From a virus, in the IMG/VR virus record IMGVR_UViG_3300007735_000564, positions 1-27,616 of that record: a DNA stretch of 27,616 nt, one strand, 5' to 3'. Both the position numbers and the translations under genes were made by a program. The notes under the pieces were generated by a model. That model was not told the origin of the DNA. It was given only the letters and a program-made list of their open reading frames with translations, and did not search any database. Every line of letters begins with the position of its first letter. Position 1 is the first letter of the stretch. Positions 1 to 7,924 of this stretch are shown here, piece by piece.

Positions 1-78
1 CTTGCTGAACATATCGGCAGGCTTAATCTCATTACAAACGTTGCATTTGTAGTGGCTAGACGGTTCTATTCTCTGCAT
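1..78 (-). CDS. Small zinc-finger protein, partial (runs off left edge)
   Basis: An ATG at 78 opens a frame that stays open to the window edge (26 residues visible). The peptide has a CNVC zinc knuckle followed by a KPADMF stretch. This C-x2-C-x4-KP-x3-F arrangement is familiar from short zinc-binding modules at the front of phage HNH or endonuclease VII-type proteins and from stand-alone phage zinc ribbons; the second Cys pair would lie beyond the edge. The start lies inside the end of the preceding 49-aa gene in another frame, overlapping it by 23 bases, and has no strong ribosome site, so translation is probably coupled. Whether a nuclease domain follows cannot be seen. Confidence 0.55.
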   Translation of the reverse strand, partial: MQRIEPSSHYKCNVCNEIKPADMFSK

Positions 79-205
79 CGGTCACCATTTTATCATAGGT
101 TTCCTTTAACATACTTGTGAATTCTCCGTTGCCTCTGTCAATAATGGCGTGTTCTTTTTCAACGCCGTCTGTTCCAGTCACTTTAACAAAAGATACATTT
201 TCCAT
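56..205 (-). CDS. Small acidic hypothetical protein (49 aa)
   Basis: Complete ATG-to-TAG frame starting two bases after the stop of the receptor-binding protein gene, with GGAG ten bases upstream of the ATG. The protein is polar, with no membrane segment or recognisable domain. Position at the tail end of the late operon suggests a minor virion, lysis or late accessory role, but no function can be assigned. Confidence 0.6.
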   Translation of the reverse strand: MENVSFVKVTGTDGVEKEHAIIDRGNGEFTSMLKETYDKMVTDAENRTV

Positions 206-207
206 TT

Positions 208-1317
208 TTATAACTCCGCACTAAATCCGATGTAGGCTGATGTTGAATTGTTTGCCAATAAATAACAAGGACGATATTGAGTAGCACCTGTGACTGCTAA
301 ATTAAAGGCTTGTCCATTTCTAGAACCAACATCAATAGATGCCGATGATGGCACGAAACTATTAACGCCATCACCAAGCCATAAATTGCTATATTCAATA
401 GTCGAAGGTGATGTACGCATTGTTATTGGACTTTGAACAACCATTCTTGCATTTGTTGTTCCTGTAAATAATCCTGTTGTAAAATACTGATAGGCATTAT
501 CGCCACCTGCTCGCCAGTAATACCTTTGGCAAGCAGCCAATTCACCTTGAATAGTTCCTGTTGCAGTTTGGAAGGCTGTGGCTACAGAGCCTGCTTCTAG
601 TTGGACACCCCAGAAATCACAGGTCATTGTTGTACCTGTTGGCATAGCAATACGAATTTGTAAATTACTATTTGTTCCAATAGTTACACCTGACATAGAA
701 GGTAATGCAACGGTCATTGTGTATCTTGCCCAAGAAGTAGTAAGTGTTGCAGAACCAACCGTAGTTGTAACGGTTGCGCTACCACCTGTTGATTGTTGGT
801 AAGCATAAACAGTTAACGCTCTGGAAGCATCTGCTTTAGCCCAGAAAGATAAAGTTACTGTTTGACCTGAGAGGGTTCTAATATCTTCAATTCGTTGAGA
901 TAATGCTTGAATTGTATTACTAGTTCCAGCAACGCTAGTATTCCATCTTAAGAAGTATTGACCTTCATAGCCAGCAACTGGTGCTGTACCTGGTGTAAAA
1001 GTTTGTTGGCTAATGGTTCTAGTAAAACTACTACCATCTAATTCAACAAACCATCTATCTGCTACATAAGTGGCATTAGCTGGATTGCTAAAAGACGTAC
1101 CTCTTTGCCAAATACCAAAATCACCATTGATAATTTTATTCTTACCAGCAGCAAAGTTGCCTTGATAGCGCAGACCTGTAGATGTGGAACTATCGGCTAC
1201 GAGAGTTTCGCCATCGTTGCCTACTGGCACACGTGCTTGGGTTGTGCTGTAACCATAAAGGTCACCTTTAGCTGTGAGCGGTGATCCACCACCGCCTGGT
1301 ATACGTCCAGTAGCCAT
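208..1317 (-). CDS. Tail fibre / receptor-binding protein with carbohydrate-binding-like jelly roll
   Basis: A 369-aa protein. Residues 1-50 form an attachment-type module (GRIP, then LTAKGDL, VPVGNDGETLVAD and TGLRY) that recurs at the start of the 246-aa fibre at 1530-2270. From about residue 58, the pattern KIINGDFGIWQRG, ADRWF, a Thr/Ser-rich beta region, FWGVQLEAGSVATAF and ELAACQRYYWR is typical of phage fibre domains with a carbohydrate-binding beta-sandwich. The Cys-Gln-Arg-Tyr-Tyr element is a common landmark at its end. The remaining roughly 100 residues are beta-rich and lack landmarks; they may bind the receptor. A perfect AGGAGGT ribosome site precedes the ATG. A fibre role at the distal end of the late operon fits the context; the binding target is unknown. 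Confidence 0.8.
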   Translation of the reverse strand: MATGRIPGGGGSPLTAKGDLYGYSTTQARVPVGNDGETLVADSSTSTGLRYQGNFAAGKNKIINGDFGIWQRGTSFSNPANATYVADRWFVELDGSSFTRTISQQTFTPGTAPVAGYEGQYFLRWNTSVAGTSNTIQALSQRIEDIRTLSGQTVTLSFWAKADASRALTVYAYQQSTGGSATVTTTVGSATLTTSWARYTMTVALPSMSGVTIGTNSNLQIRIAMPTGTTMTCDFWGVQLEAGSVATAFQTATGTIQGELAACQRYYWRAGGDNAYQYFTTGLFTGTTNARMVVQSPITMRTSPSTIEYSNLWLGDGVNSFVPSSASIDVGSRNGQAFNLAVTGATQYRPCYLLANNSTSAYIGFSAEL

Positions 1318-1320
1318 TAG

Positions 1321-1530
1321 TTAGTTACCTCCTAGAATTGTTTTAAGTTCATCCTCAGTCAAGCCAAGACGAGCCAATAGAGCAGCCTTGTCTGCTTCGG
1401 CTTTAGCTTGTAGTTCTAACTGAATTAACTCATCATCGGAATAATAAATAGTTTCAACAACATTATTCTTTGGCTTTGTTTCATCGTATCCGCCTTCTGC
1501 AAAAACTACTGATTTAATTTTTTTAGTCAT
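1321..1530 (-). CDS. Small fibre-associated acidic protein (69 aa)
   Basis: The ATG at 1530 overlaps the stop of the upstream fibre gene as TAATG and has AAGGA about nine bases upstream; a longer frame to 1632 exists but would sit inside the fibre gene and is rejected. The protein has a basic start (MTKKIK), an acidic middle and an Ala-rich helix ending LLARLGLTEDELKTILGG. Short phage proteins that follow fibre genes often end with this L--LGLT--E---LL-G helix (XkdW-like and tail-fibre assembly-type proteins). A role in fibre folding or assembly is inference from that ending and from its position between two fibre genes. Confidence 0.7.
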   Translation of the reverse strand: MTKKIKSVVFAEGGYDETKPKNNVVETIYYSDDELIQLELQAKAEADKAALLARLGLTEDELKTILGGN

Positions 1531-2270
1531 TATACAATCCTTAATTGAGTAAGTGGTGTGGAGCCTGTGCTGGCTGTTAATGAAGTTGCTGTTGCAAATG
1601 CTCCAGTCACTCCTGTTTGTTGATAATACCAATTTGGAGTGGTTGTGGTATTTGTTGCAACCTGGAAAACAATTCCAGGTATTGCAGCACTGGAAGCAAA
1701 AGCCGCACCTCTGAAAGTTGAAGTTGTAGCAGCGGTTTGCATATTAAATGCCAAATAATACCAACCTGAACTTACGCTTTGAGAAATTGTTATGTCATAG
1801 GCAGTATCTGCTGTTGTAACACTAACCGTTCCAGCATCTAATAAAACGGTTGTTGGTTTTCCTGTTGTAGTGCTTGCATTGTAAATACCCAATCTGACAG
1901 TAGCCGTACCTGAAAAAGTAGCACCTGACCATATCCCTATTCGGTCAAAATTGCCTGTAGATAAAAAAATTGGAATATAGTATGTAACATCCTCTGTAGG
2001 TGCAAAAGTTGCGTTTAGAGTGGTTGTATAACTTGGACGAACATAATATCCAGAATTTTCTTGAAGTAATAATGGGTCAAGAGCAGAAGCGGATGTAGCC
2101 CACGCCAATCCAGTCGCAGCAGTTGAGTCTGCCGTCAATACTTGTCCGTTGCTTCCAACGCCTAAACGCGCAGGTGTTGATGCGCCAGTTGCAGCAATTA
2201 AATCGCCTTTTGTTGTAAGGATTGTGGGTTGAATTCCACCTTCAACCGAAGGTATGCGTCCAACTGTCAT
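1530..2270 (-). CDS. Fibre protein sharing the N-terminal KGDL module
   Basis: A 246-aa protein. Residues 1-57 (GRIPSVEGG, LTTKGDL, ARLGVGSNGQVLTADS, TGLAWA) match the N-terminal module of the 369-aa receptor-binding protein, so both probably dock on the same virion partner. The rest is a beta-rich Thr/Ser/Ala-rich domain with YYIPIFLSTGNFDRIGIW and WYYLAFNMQ, consistent with a jelly-roll fibre head. Start and stop overlap with its neighbours as TAATG. It lacks the CQRYY landmark of its paralogue and so carries a different tip. It is likely a second tail fibre or decoration protein; specificity is unknown. Confidence 0.7.
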   Translation of the reverse strand: MTVGRIPSVEGGIQPTILTTKGDLIAATGASTPARLGVGSNGQVLTADSTAATGLAWATSASALDPLLLQENSGYYVRPSYTTTLNATFAPTEDVTYYIPIFLSTGNFDRIGIWSGATFSGTATVRLGIYNASTTTGKPTTVLLDAGTVSVTTADTAYDITISQSVSSGWYYLAFNMQTAATTSTFRGAAFASSAAIPGIVFQVATNTTTTPNWYYQQTGVTGAFATATSLTASTGSTPLTQLRIV

Positions 2271-2599
2271 TATGCAATCTCGCTTCCAAATGCGGCAAAG
2301 GACATTGTTGCGCTAGATGAGTAGATAGTTACTATATCTGCAGCACCAAGAGTCAAGCCAAGTGTGAGTGTATCTGATGCGTTACCAGGCAGTGATACGT
2401 CATATGCAATGTACTGAGATGCAGCAAGAGCTGCACCGTTGACGCGTACTGCGATGCGGTATGTAGCAGCAGTAGCAGATTGATTACATACAGTCACTGT
2501 AGACACGATTGTCTGTGTAGCAGCGGGTGTTGTATAGAGTGATGTTGCTGTTGTTGCACTTGGATTTGACTGTCCAAGCACCTTGTAAGTTGTTGCCAT
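2270..2599 (-). CDS. Small beta-rich virion protein
   Basis: A 109-aa protein rich in Thr, Ala and Ser, with alternating hydrophobic residues (TYRIAVRVNG, DVSLPGNASDTLTLGLTLG, DIVTIYSS) typical of one small beta-sandwich. It has a strong GGGAGG ribosome site, and its stop overlaps the next start as TAATG. Similar short beta-sandwich proteins sit in tail and fibre clusters of aquatic phages. I infer a small structural or decoration protein of the tail or fibre base; no catalytic features are visible. Confidence 0.65.
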   Translation of the reverse strand: MATTYKVLGQSNPSATTATSLYTTPAATQTIVSTVTVCNQSATAATYRIAVRVNGAALAASQYIAYDVSLPGNASDTLTLGLTLGAADIVTIYSSSATMSFAAFGSEIA

Positions 2600-2602
2600 T
2601 GG

Positions 2603-2998
2603 TTAACCTCCCATAAGAAGCAGGCTACTTGGTGAAGTATCTGCTGTTGTGTTTGTAAGTCCTGCCTCAAATGCATTGAGATCATCACTTGTGAGAACGT
2701 GCTTTACTGAAGCACCAGCACTATGTGATACATCACTTGTGCCAGCACCTCCTCGAACGATTGTTAATGTATCGCTCGAAATATATTTTACGAAGACAAT
2801 CTCTTCGTTCTGTGTATCAACATCTATAGCCACTGTGAATTGGTCTGGGTAGACTCCAGCTACTGCTGGACCAAGTGTTACTCCACCCATCAAGCCACCA
2901 CCGGTGCCTGTTGCAACTGTGGCTGTTGTAGCACCAGCAGAGAGTGAAGTAAGCAGTGTTGTTGCAATGCTTGTTGAACTAAATTTACGTACTGTCAT
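2603..2998 (-). CDS. Virion structural protein of the tail/fibre module
   Basis: A 131-aa protein. A Thr/Ala/Gly-rich start (residues 1-45) leads to a compact domain: DQFTVAIDVDTQNEEIVFVKY, then DTLTIVRGGAGTSDVSHSAGA and HVLTSDDLNAFEAGL. This pattern recalls a family of phage structural domains that set a value, a unit of reaction and an RGxxGT turn. The neighbouring 298-aa protein carries a comparable DDELIWID...GRGWQGTSPAPHA segment, so the two may share a fold. GAGGATAAATA precedes the ATG. Most likely part of the tail tip or fibre attachment. Confidence 0.65.
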   Translation of the reverse strand: MTVRKFSSTSIATTLLTSLSAGATTATVATGTGGGLMGGVTLGPAVAGVYPDQFTVAIDVDTQNEEIVFVKYISSDTLTIVRGGAGTSDVSHSAGASVKHVLTSDDLNAFEAGLTNTTADTSPSSLLLMGG

Positions 2999-3007
2999 TA
3001 TTTATCC

Positions 3008-3904
3008 TCAGCTCGTGTAGTGTACGCGAATAGGGTACTTGTCTTGTAACTTCATTGCTTCTTCATTAAAGCGTTGGTTGTAGAGTGCAAAGATATAACG
3101 AGATGAAGCAACACCAGCACTAGATGGAATCTTTGTATCATTCAGGTCAGCCTCAGCTGATGACAAGTTGATACGACCTGAATCTACATATGAGAGCAAC
3201 TTATAAGATGCACCAAGAGTTACTACATCGCGGCAAGAGTCAGGTAATCCTGTTACATCTGCAAAGTCATCAGTGTTAGCATCGAGTGTATTAGCAGTAG
3301 TTGTGTACCAGACCTGAACTGTGCGTCCTGGTTGAATGTTCTCATAGATGTTAATTGTGTTAGTTGTATTAAAGGCTGAGATATTAGCCATAGGATCTGC
3401 ACGCCAACGGTTAATTGGTAGCCACTCTAGGCTAGAACCAGTTGTCTGCCAAGATGCATAGATAATAGATTCGCAGTCATCTGGTAACGGATATGTTGTC
3501 TGGCTTGCATTGAATGTAAATGTTGTTGAGTTAACTGCCCATAGTTTTGGGAAGAAACTGTTGATAGTATCGTTAATAGCCTGCTTGATAACTGTACGTG
3601 GGAATGTTGGTGTTAGTGTTACTTGAGCATACTGTGCGTGTGGTGCTGGTGATGTACCCTGCCAGCCACGACCAAAGCCTGGAGCTGCATTAAGAGTATT
3701 GTTTGTTGAGTTAAAGTTATCAATCCAGATGAGTTCGTCATCAATTTCAATGATGCCTTTTGCTAAGTTGCTAGATGAACCAACCTGAATTGCTAGGTCT
3801 GTTGTAGTGATTGCGCTGTTGAGATAAGTAATTCTATCTTGGCGCAGGGTGTAGCCAGCCAGTGAGGATCGTACTTCATCCACCATCTCTGCGAGTGTTG
3901 CCAT
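3008..3904 (-). CDS. Connector / tail-adaptor-like structural protein
   Basis: A 298-aa protein with an N-terminal helix, then a beta module (TDLAIQVGSSSNLAKGIIEI, DELIWID, GFGRGWQGTSPAPHA), then a segment beginning FPRTVIKQAINDTINSFFPKLW and a long beta-rich region ending in a helical tail. Proteins of this size and pattern occur once per genome after the capsid genes of short-tailed phages and act as head-tail connector or tail tube base; that role is inferred by recall and position. Its start overlaps the end of the glycosyltransferase by 29 bases, which implies translational coupling. Confidence 0.6.
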   Translation of the reverse strand: MATLAEMVDEVRSSLAGYTLRQDRITYLNSAITTTDLAIQVGSSSNLAKGIIEIDDELIWIDNFNSTNNTLNAAPGFGRGWQGTSPAPHAQYAQVTLTPTFPRTVIKQAINDTINSFFPKLWAVNSTTFTFNASQTTYPLPDDCESIIYASWQTTGSSLEWLPINRWRADPMANISAFNTTNTINIYENIQPGRTVQVWYTTTANTLDANTDDFADVTGLPDSCRDVVTLGASYKLLSYVDSGRINLSSAEADLNDTKIPSSAGVASSRYIFALYNQRFNEEAMKLQDKYPIRVHYTS

Positions 3905-4949
3905 TGTTTACCTTTTCTTGATAGAACTGAACGTTGTTGAGCAAGCGTTCATCGTTTGGACTTATCTCTAGTGCTTTCTTTCCATACTCAAGTGCTGTTG
4001 GAAAATCTTCTAATTGCCAACTTGATATTGCAATCAAGTCATAGGCCATATGGCCCCACGCCCAGTTCTCCGATAGGAAACTTACTGGCTTTTCTGTGTA
4101 ATCTAATGCCCTCTTAGATACCAATAGACACTCATCCCACTGCTGCGTCATATAGTAATGATTAGCAAGTGCCATCAGTGATTCTCTGCTAGAGAACTCT
4201 TCTACAGATTTAAGTAAGTGTTCTTCTGCATTTGCTTCATCACACTTAGCCATTAGTCTGCAGGCATAACTGCGTTCTTCTGGAAATACTGATTTCTCTA
4301 AATACTTCTTAAAGTTATCTAATGCCTCGGCTGGTCTCTTAAAGTTGTAATACTCTCTAGCCAAATAGTACAGATTACGAGCATCTGGGTTTTCTTTGAC
4401 TGCCATCTCTAGCAGTGGTAAGTAACTATGCCGTGACTTTGTTCTGTCTTGACGATGATGTATCTCAAAACCAAACTTCTTACGAGATTCTTCCTTATCA
4501 CCGTACCATTGTGGTACTTCGTGTATCGGATAGTTCCATCTCATATTCTGTCTGCGATGTACCTTGAATCCATCGAACTCACTATTAGCAGTTCCATCTG
4601 GATTAAAAGATTCAATGCGCCGATATGTTGGTCTATCTATACCTTCGTCAAATGCTTTCTGTAACTCATCACGCCAACCCTTGCTCATAGTCTCATCAAG
4701 GTCTAACGCAATACAGTAATCAATGTCAGCTGGTAGTAATGCTAACGATGCATTTCTCGCATCATCAAACCTAAATGGGTTGACATATATCGGGACAACC
4801 GTAATGCCAAGCTCTCGTGCAATCTCAACGGTTTTATCTGTTGATCCTGTATCGGCGATAAGCCAATAGTCTGCATCCTTGACTGACTCAAACCAGCGTC
4901 TGACGTGCTTCTCTTCGTTTTTAGAAATTGTGTAGATGGCAACTTTCAT
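3876..4949 (-). CDS. Family 2-type glycosyltransferase with TPR-like tail
   Basis: A 357-aa protein. Residues 1-90 are a GT-A fold: MKVAIYTISKNEEKHVRRWF, the ADTGSTDKT nucleotide-sugar loop at 33-41, and a DLDE metal-binding motif (DxD-type) at 83-86. IHEVPQWYG and the following His-rich stretch at about 142-170 fit the acceptor side of GT2 enzymes. From about residue 185 the protein is helical with TPR-like repeats (ARNLYYLAREYYNFKRPAEA, ...ALEISPNDERL). The predicted reaction is transfer of a sugar from a nucleotide donor to an acceptor. It lies inside the structural operon, directly after the collagen-like fibre, so a virion protein is a plausible acceptor. Sugar and acceptor cannot be read from the sequence. 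Confidence 0.85.
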   Translation of the reverse strand: MKVAIYTISKNEEKHVRRWFESVKDADYWLIADTGSTDKTVEIARELGITVVPIYVNPFRFDDARNASLALLPADIDYCIALDLDETMSKGWRDELQKAFDEGIDRPTYRRIESFNPDGTANSEFDGFKVHRRQNMRWNYPIHEVPQWYGDKEESRKKFGFEIHHRQDRTKSRHSYLPLLEMAVKENPDARNLYYLAREYYNFKRPAEALDNFKKYLEKSVFPEERSYACRLMAKCDEANAEEHLLKSVEEFSSRESLMALANHYYMTQQWDECLLVSKRALDYTEKPVSFLSENWAWGHMAYDLIAISSWQLEDFPTALEYGKKALEISPNDERLLNNVQFYQEKVNNGNTRRDGG

Positions 4950-4958
4950 ACGCCTATT

Positions 4959-6206
<1,248 letters not shown>

Positions 6207-6207
<1 letters not shown>

Positions 6208-6494
6208 CAGGAAGAGACCGCTCTGAGAGCTGCCGCTGCAGGAAGACCAGAAGTACCAGCGATGTAATTACATACACCAGAGAAATCAAGCCAATCTTTT
6301 TGATTACTGATACCCGCAATTTGATTCAACACTCCTACTGTATCGGTTACTGTTAATGTTACTGAACGCTGTGCAGCCCACGCTCTTGCTGCTGCTGCTT
6401 GGTCCACGTAGTCGCTAATCGCAGGATAGGTGCCACCATTGGCGAGGCGATTTAACTCTGATGTGAGTGTTGATCCATAAGTTCCTAGTGCCAC
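6207..6494 (-). CDS. Small helical hypothetical virion protein (95 aa)
   Basis: The start codon is GTG at 6494, preceded by GTAGGAGTAACAG. The protein reads as a mostly helical small domain with LTSELNRLANGGTYP, a run AAAARAWAAQRS and KDWLDFSGVCNYIAG. I recognise no family with certainty; similar short proteins lie near fibre modules of aquatic phages. It is linked by ATGA to the next gene. A structural or assembly role is inferred only from place in the operon. Confidence 0.6.
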
Positions 6495-6503
6495 CTGTTA
6501 CTC

Positions 6504-6665
6504 CTACTTCTTCTTTTTAGATACTGCTGCGTTGTCTACCAAGTTTGGATAAGGACGACCTGCAGCCTTAGCACGTGCCTTAGCCGCTGACTTCTGTGCA
6601 GGAGTTAATGTCTTTGACTTCTGCTTTGGGTTCTTCTTATCCCAGAATGCAACTTTCTTTTTCAT
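6504..6665 (-). CDS. Small Lys-rich protein (53 aa), AGRPYPNLVDN type
   Basis: Complete frame from ATG 6665 to TAG, overlapping the upstream stop as ATGA. The sequence is highly basic (MKKK start, KKKK end) with LTPAQKSAAKARAKAAGRPY followed by PNLVDN, a motif I recall in short conserved phage proteins encoded among structural genes. It has no hydrophobic core beyond one short helix, so it may bind nucleic acid or a structured partner. With its three neighbours it forms a run of small basic proteins. Confidence 0.75.
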   Translation of the reverse strand: MKKKVAFWDKKNPKQKSKTLTPAQKSAAKARAKAAGRPYPNLVDNAAVSKKKK

Positions 6666-6940
6666 TTGCAACTACAATCCCAAGCGCGTAGCGACTTGTT
6701 AATTCTTGAGTTCGGATCTTTTGCTGTCTTAGCAGAAGTTAGTTTTGACTTCATTCCACACATACGACCACAGAAAGACTTGCGACGTGCTGCAGACTTA
6801 GGTGACTTCTTAGCCTCAGCCTTTTTAACTGGTGGCTTGAGGTTCATCCCTTGTGCTTTAGCAGAGGCACGACCCTTAGCGTTAAGACCGCCTTTAGGAT
6901 TCTTACCCTCTGCTCTTTGCCACGCTGCAGACTTTGCCAT
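6662..6940 (-). CDS. Basic conserved phage protein, DUF6321-like
   Basis: A 92-aa protein with the signature order SAAWQRAEGKNPKGGLNAKG, then GMNLKPPV, a Lys/Ala linker and RRKSFCGRMCGMK, ending NKSLRAWDCSCK. This matches the phage family I know as DUF6321 (AWQRxEGKNPxGGLNxKGR... RRKSFCxRMxGMK), common in cyanophages and other aquatic phages and of unknown function. The extra Cys residues at 57, 61 and 89-91 could bind a metal. It is translationally coupled on both sides (TAATG upstream, ATGA downstream). Confidence 0.85.
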   Translation of the reverse strand: MAKSAAWQRAEGKNPKGGLNAKGRASAKAQGMNLKPPVKKAEAKKSPKSAARRKSFCGRMCGMKSKLTSAKTAKDPNSRINKSLRAWDCSCK

Positions 6941-7110
6941 TACTTCTTCTTACCCATTTTCTTCTTTGACATCTTTGCCTCAGATAGTGCGATAGCAATT
7001 GCTTGCTTACGTGACTTAACTACTGGGCCTTTCTTACCTGAGTGAAGGGTTCCACCCTTGAACTCTTTCATTACTTTAGAAATCTTCTTAGCGCCTGTAG
7101 CCTTCTTCAT
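6940..7110 (-). CDS. Basic conserved phage protein, DUF6496-like (56 aa)
   Basis: Frame from ATG 7110 to a TAA that overlaps the next ATG. The order ISKVMKEFKGGTLHSGKKGP, then SRKQAIAIALSEAKMSKKK, is the hallmark of a small family I know as DUF6496 (KVMxEFKxGxLxSG...RKQAIAIALSEA), found in phages and some bacteria. The function is unknown. The high Lys content suggests binding to DNA, RNA or acidic protein surfaces. Confidence 0.85.
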   Translation of the reverse strand: MKKATGAKKISKVMKEFKGGTLHSGKKGPVVKSRKQAIAIALSEAKMSKKKMGKKK

Positions 7111-7111
7111 A

Positions 7112-7264
7112 TTAGGACTGCTTAGGTGCTGGCTTGCCGAATGCGCCAGTCTGTAGTTTGTCGTATGTCATAAATGGTTGGTCGTTAGCATCTGCTGGAT
7201 ATGGCTTGAAGTATTCATCTTCTTCCATTGAACCTTCGTATCCCATTGGATCGTTTGCTGGCAT
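7112..7264 (-). CDS. Small acidic hypothetical protein (50 aa)
   Basis: Starts with an ATG behind a strong AAGGAG site and ends at a TAA just before the DUF6496-like gene. The acidic N-terminal half (GYEGSMEEDEYFKPYPAD) and the short QPFMTYDKLQTGAFGKP segment show no known domain. It differs sharply in charge from the three basic proteins that follow, so they may form a complex, but this is speculation. Confidence 0.65.
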   Translation of the reverse strand: MPANDPMGYEGSMEEDEYFKPYPADANDQPFMTYDKLQTGAFGKPAPKQS

Positions 7265-7274
7265 TTTATTCTCC

Positions 7275-7541
7275 TTAGTTGAACTTTAGGTTTACTCCAT
7301 CGAATGCTTTACCAGCATCGTTGGAAATCTGTACCGCGGCTTTTATATCGTGCATCTTTGTTGAACGTGGTTCAATACCCTGACGCACCGCGTCATAGTA
7401 AGAACCCAGTTCTTTGTCGTGCTCCTTGGCTGTTGGGATACCGCTTGACTTAGCGGCTCCTGCATCCATCTGAAGTCCTAGTGCTTTGCAACCAAAGCAA
7501 CCTTCAACCTCTATCGGATGATGCTCCCAATGCTTAGCCAT
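7275..7541 (-). CDS. Small conserved phage protein with GCFGCK zinc motif
   Basis: An 88-aa protein opening MAKHWEHHPIEVEGCFGCKA, with His residues and a Cys pair that probably bind zinc, then a helical region (EHDKELGSYYDAVRQGIEP) and a short C-terminal AVQISNDAGKAFDG. The W--HP--VEGCFGCK opening recurs in small proteins between capsid and tail genes of actinobacteriophages. It overlaps its neighbour as TAATG and has no ribosome site of its own, so it should be made by coupled translation. Function unknown. Confidence 0.75.
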   Translation of the reverse strand: MAKHWEHHPIEVEGCFGCKALGLQMDAGAAKSSGIPTAKEHDKELGSYYDAVRQGIEPRSTKMHDIKAAVQISNDAGKAFDGVNLKFN

Positions 7542-7867
7542 TATGGAATAAGAGTTACGTAAGCGCCGTAACCTGCGTTGATTAGAATTTGTGCTACATC
7601 ATTAGCAATGGTGTACTCGTGACCACCAAGGAAGTAATAATCAGCAGCAGCCAAATCATCCTGACTTGGAGTTTGATTCTCTGTAACAGTTGTGCCGTTA
7701 ATAATTAAACTAATACCTCTATGGATATCGGTAATGCTAATTGGAATAGGTCCATCAATAGTTCCGCCAGCTAAACGACGACCCGCTAAACGAGCATATG
7801 GAGATGCATATGTATAGTCTGCAATCCAGGTCTCATTGCGGTAAGGCGTAGTTAATGAGTATGCCAT
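7541..7867 (-). CDS. Head-completion-type hypothetical protein (108 aa)
   Basis: First gene after the major capsid protein, behind GAAAGGTTGGGAT. The protein has ETWIADYTYASPYARLAG, a central RGISLIINGTTVTENQTPS segment and a hydrophobic end (DVAQILINAGYGAYVTLIP). No family is certain. Small proteins in this slot are often head-completion or head-tail joining proteins, or capsid decoration proteins. Confidence 0.6.
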   Translation of the reverse strand: MAYSLTTPYRNETWIADYTYASPYARLAGRRLAGGTIDGPIPISITDIHRGISLIINGTTVTENQTPSQDDLAAADYYFLGGHEYTIANDVAQILINAGYGAYVTLIP

Positions 7868-7891
7868 ATCCCAACCTTTCTAAGTGACAGA

Positions 7892-7909
7892 GGCGGGTTT
7901 GACCCCGCC
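7892..7909 (-). terminator. GC-rich hairpin after major capsid gene
   Basis: GGCGGG and CCCGCC form a perfect 6-bp stem with a six-base loop between the capsid gene stop and the next gene. On the transcribed strand no U-run follows, so it is more likely an attenuator or an mRNA 3'-end stabiliser that boosts capsid message than a full intrinsic terminator. Confidence 0.5.
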
Positions 7910-7924
7910 CCTGCCGTCGCACTA

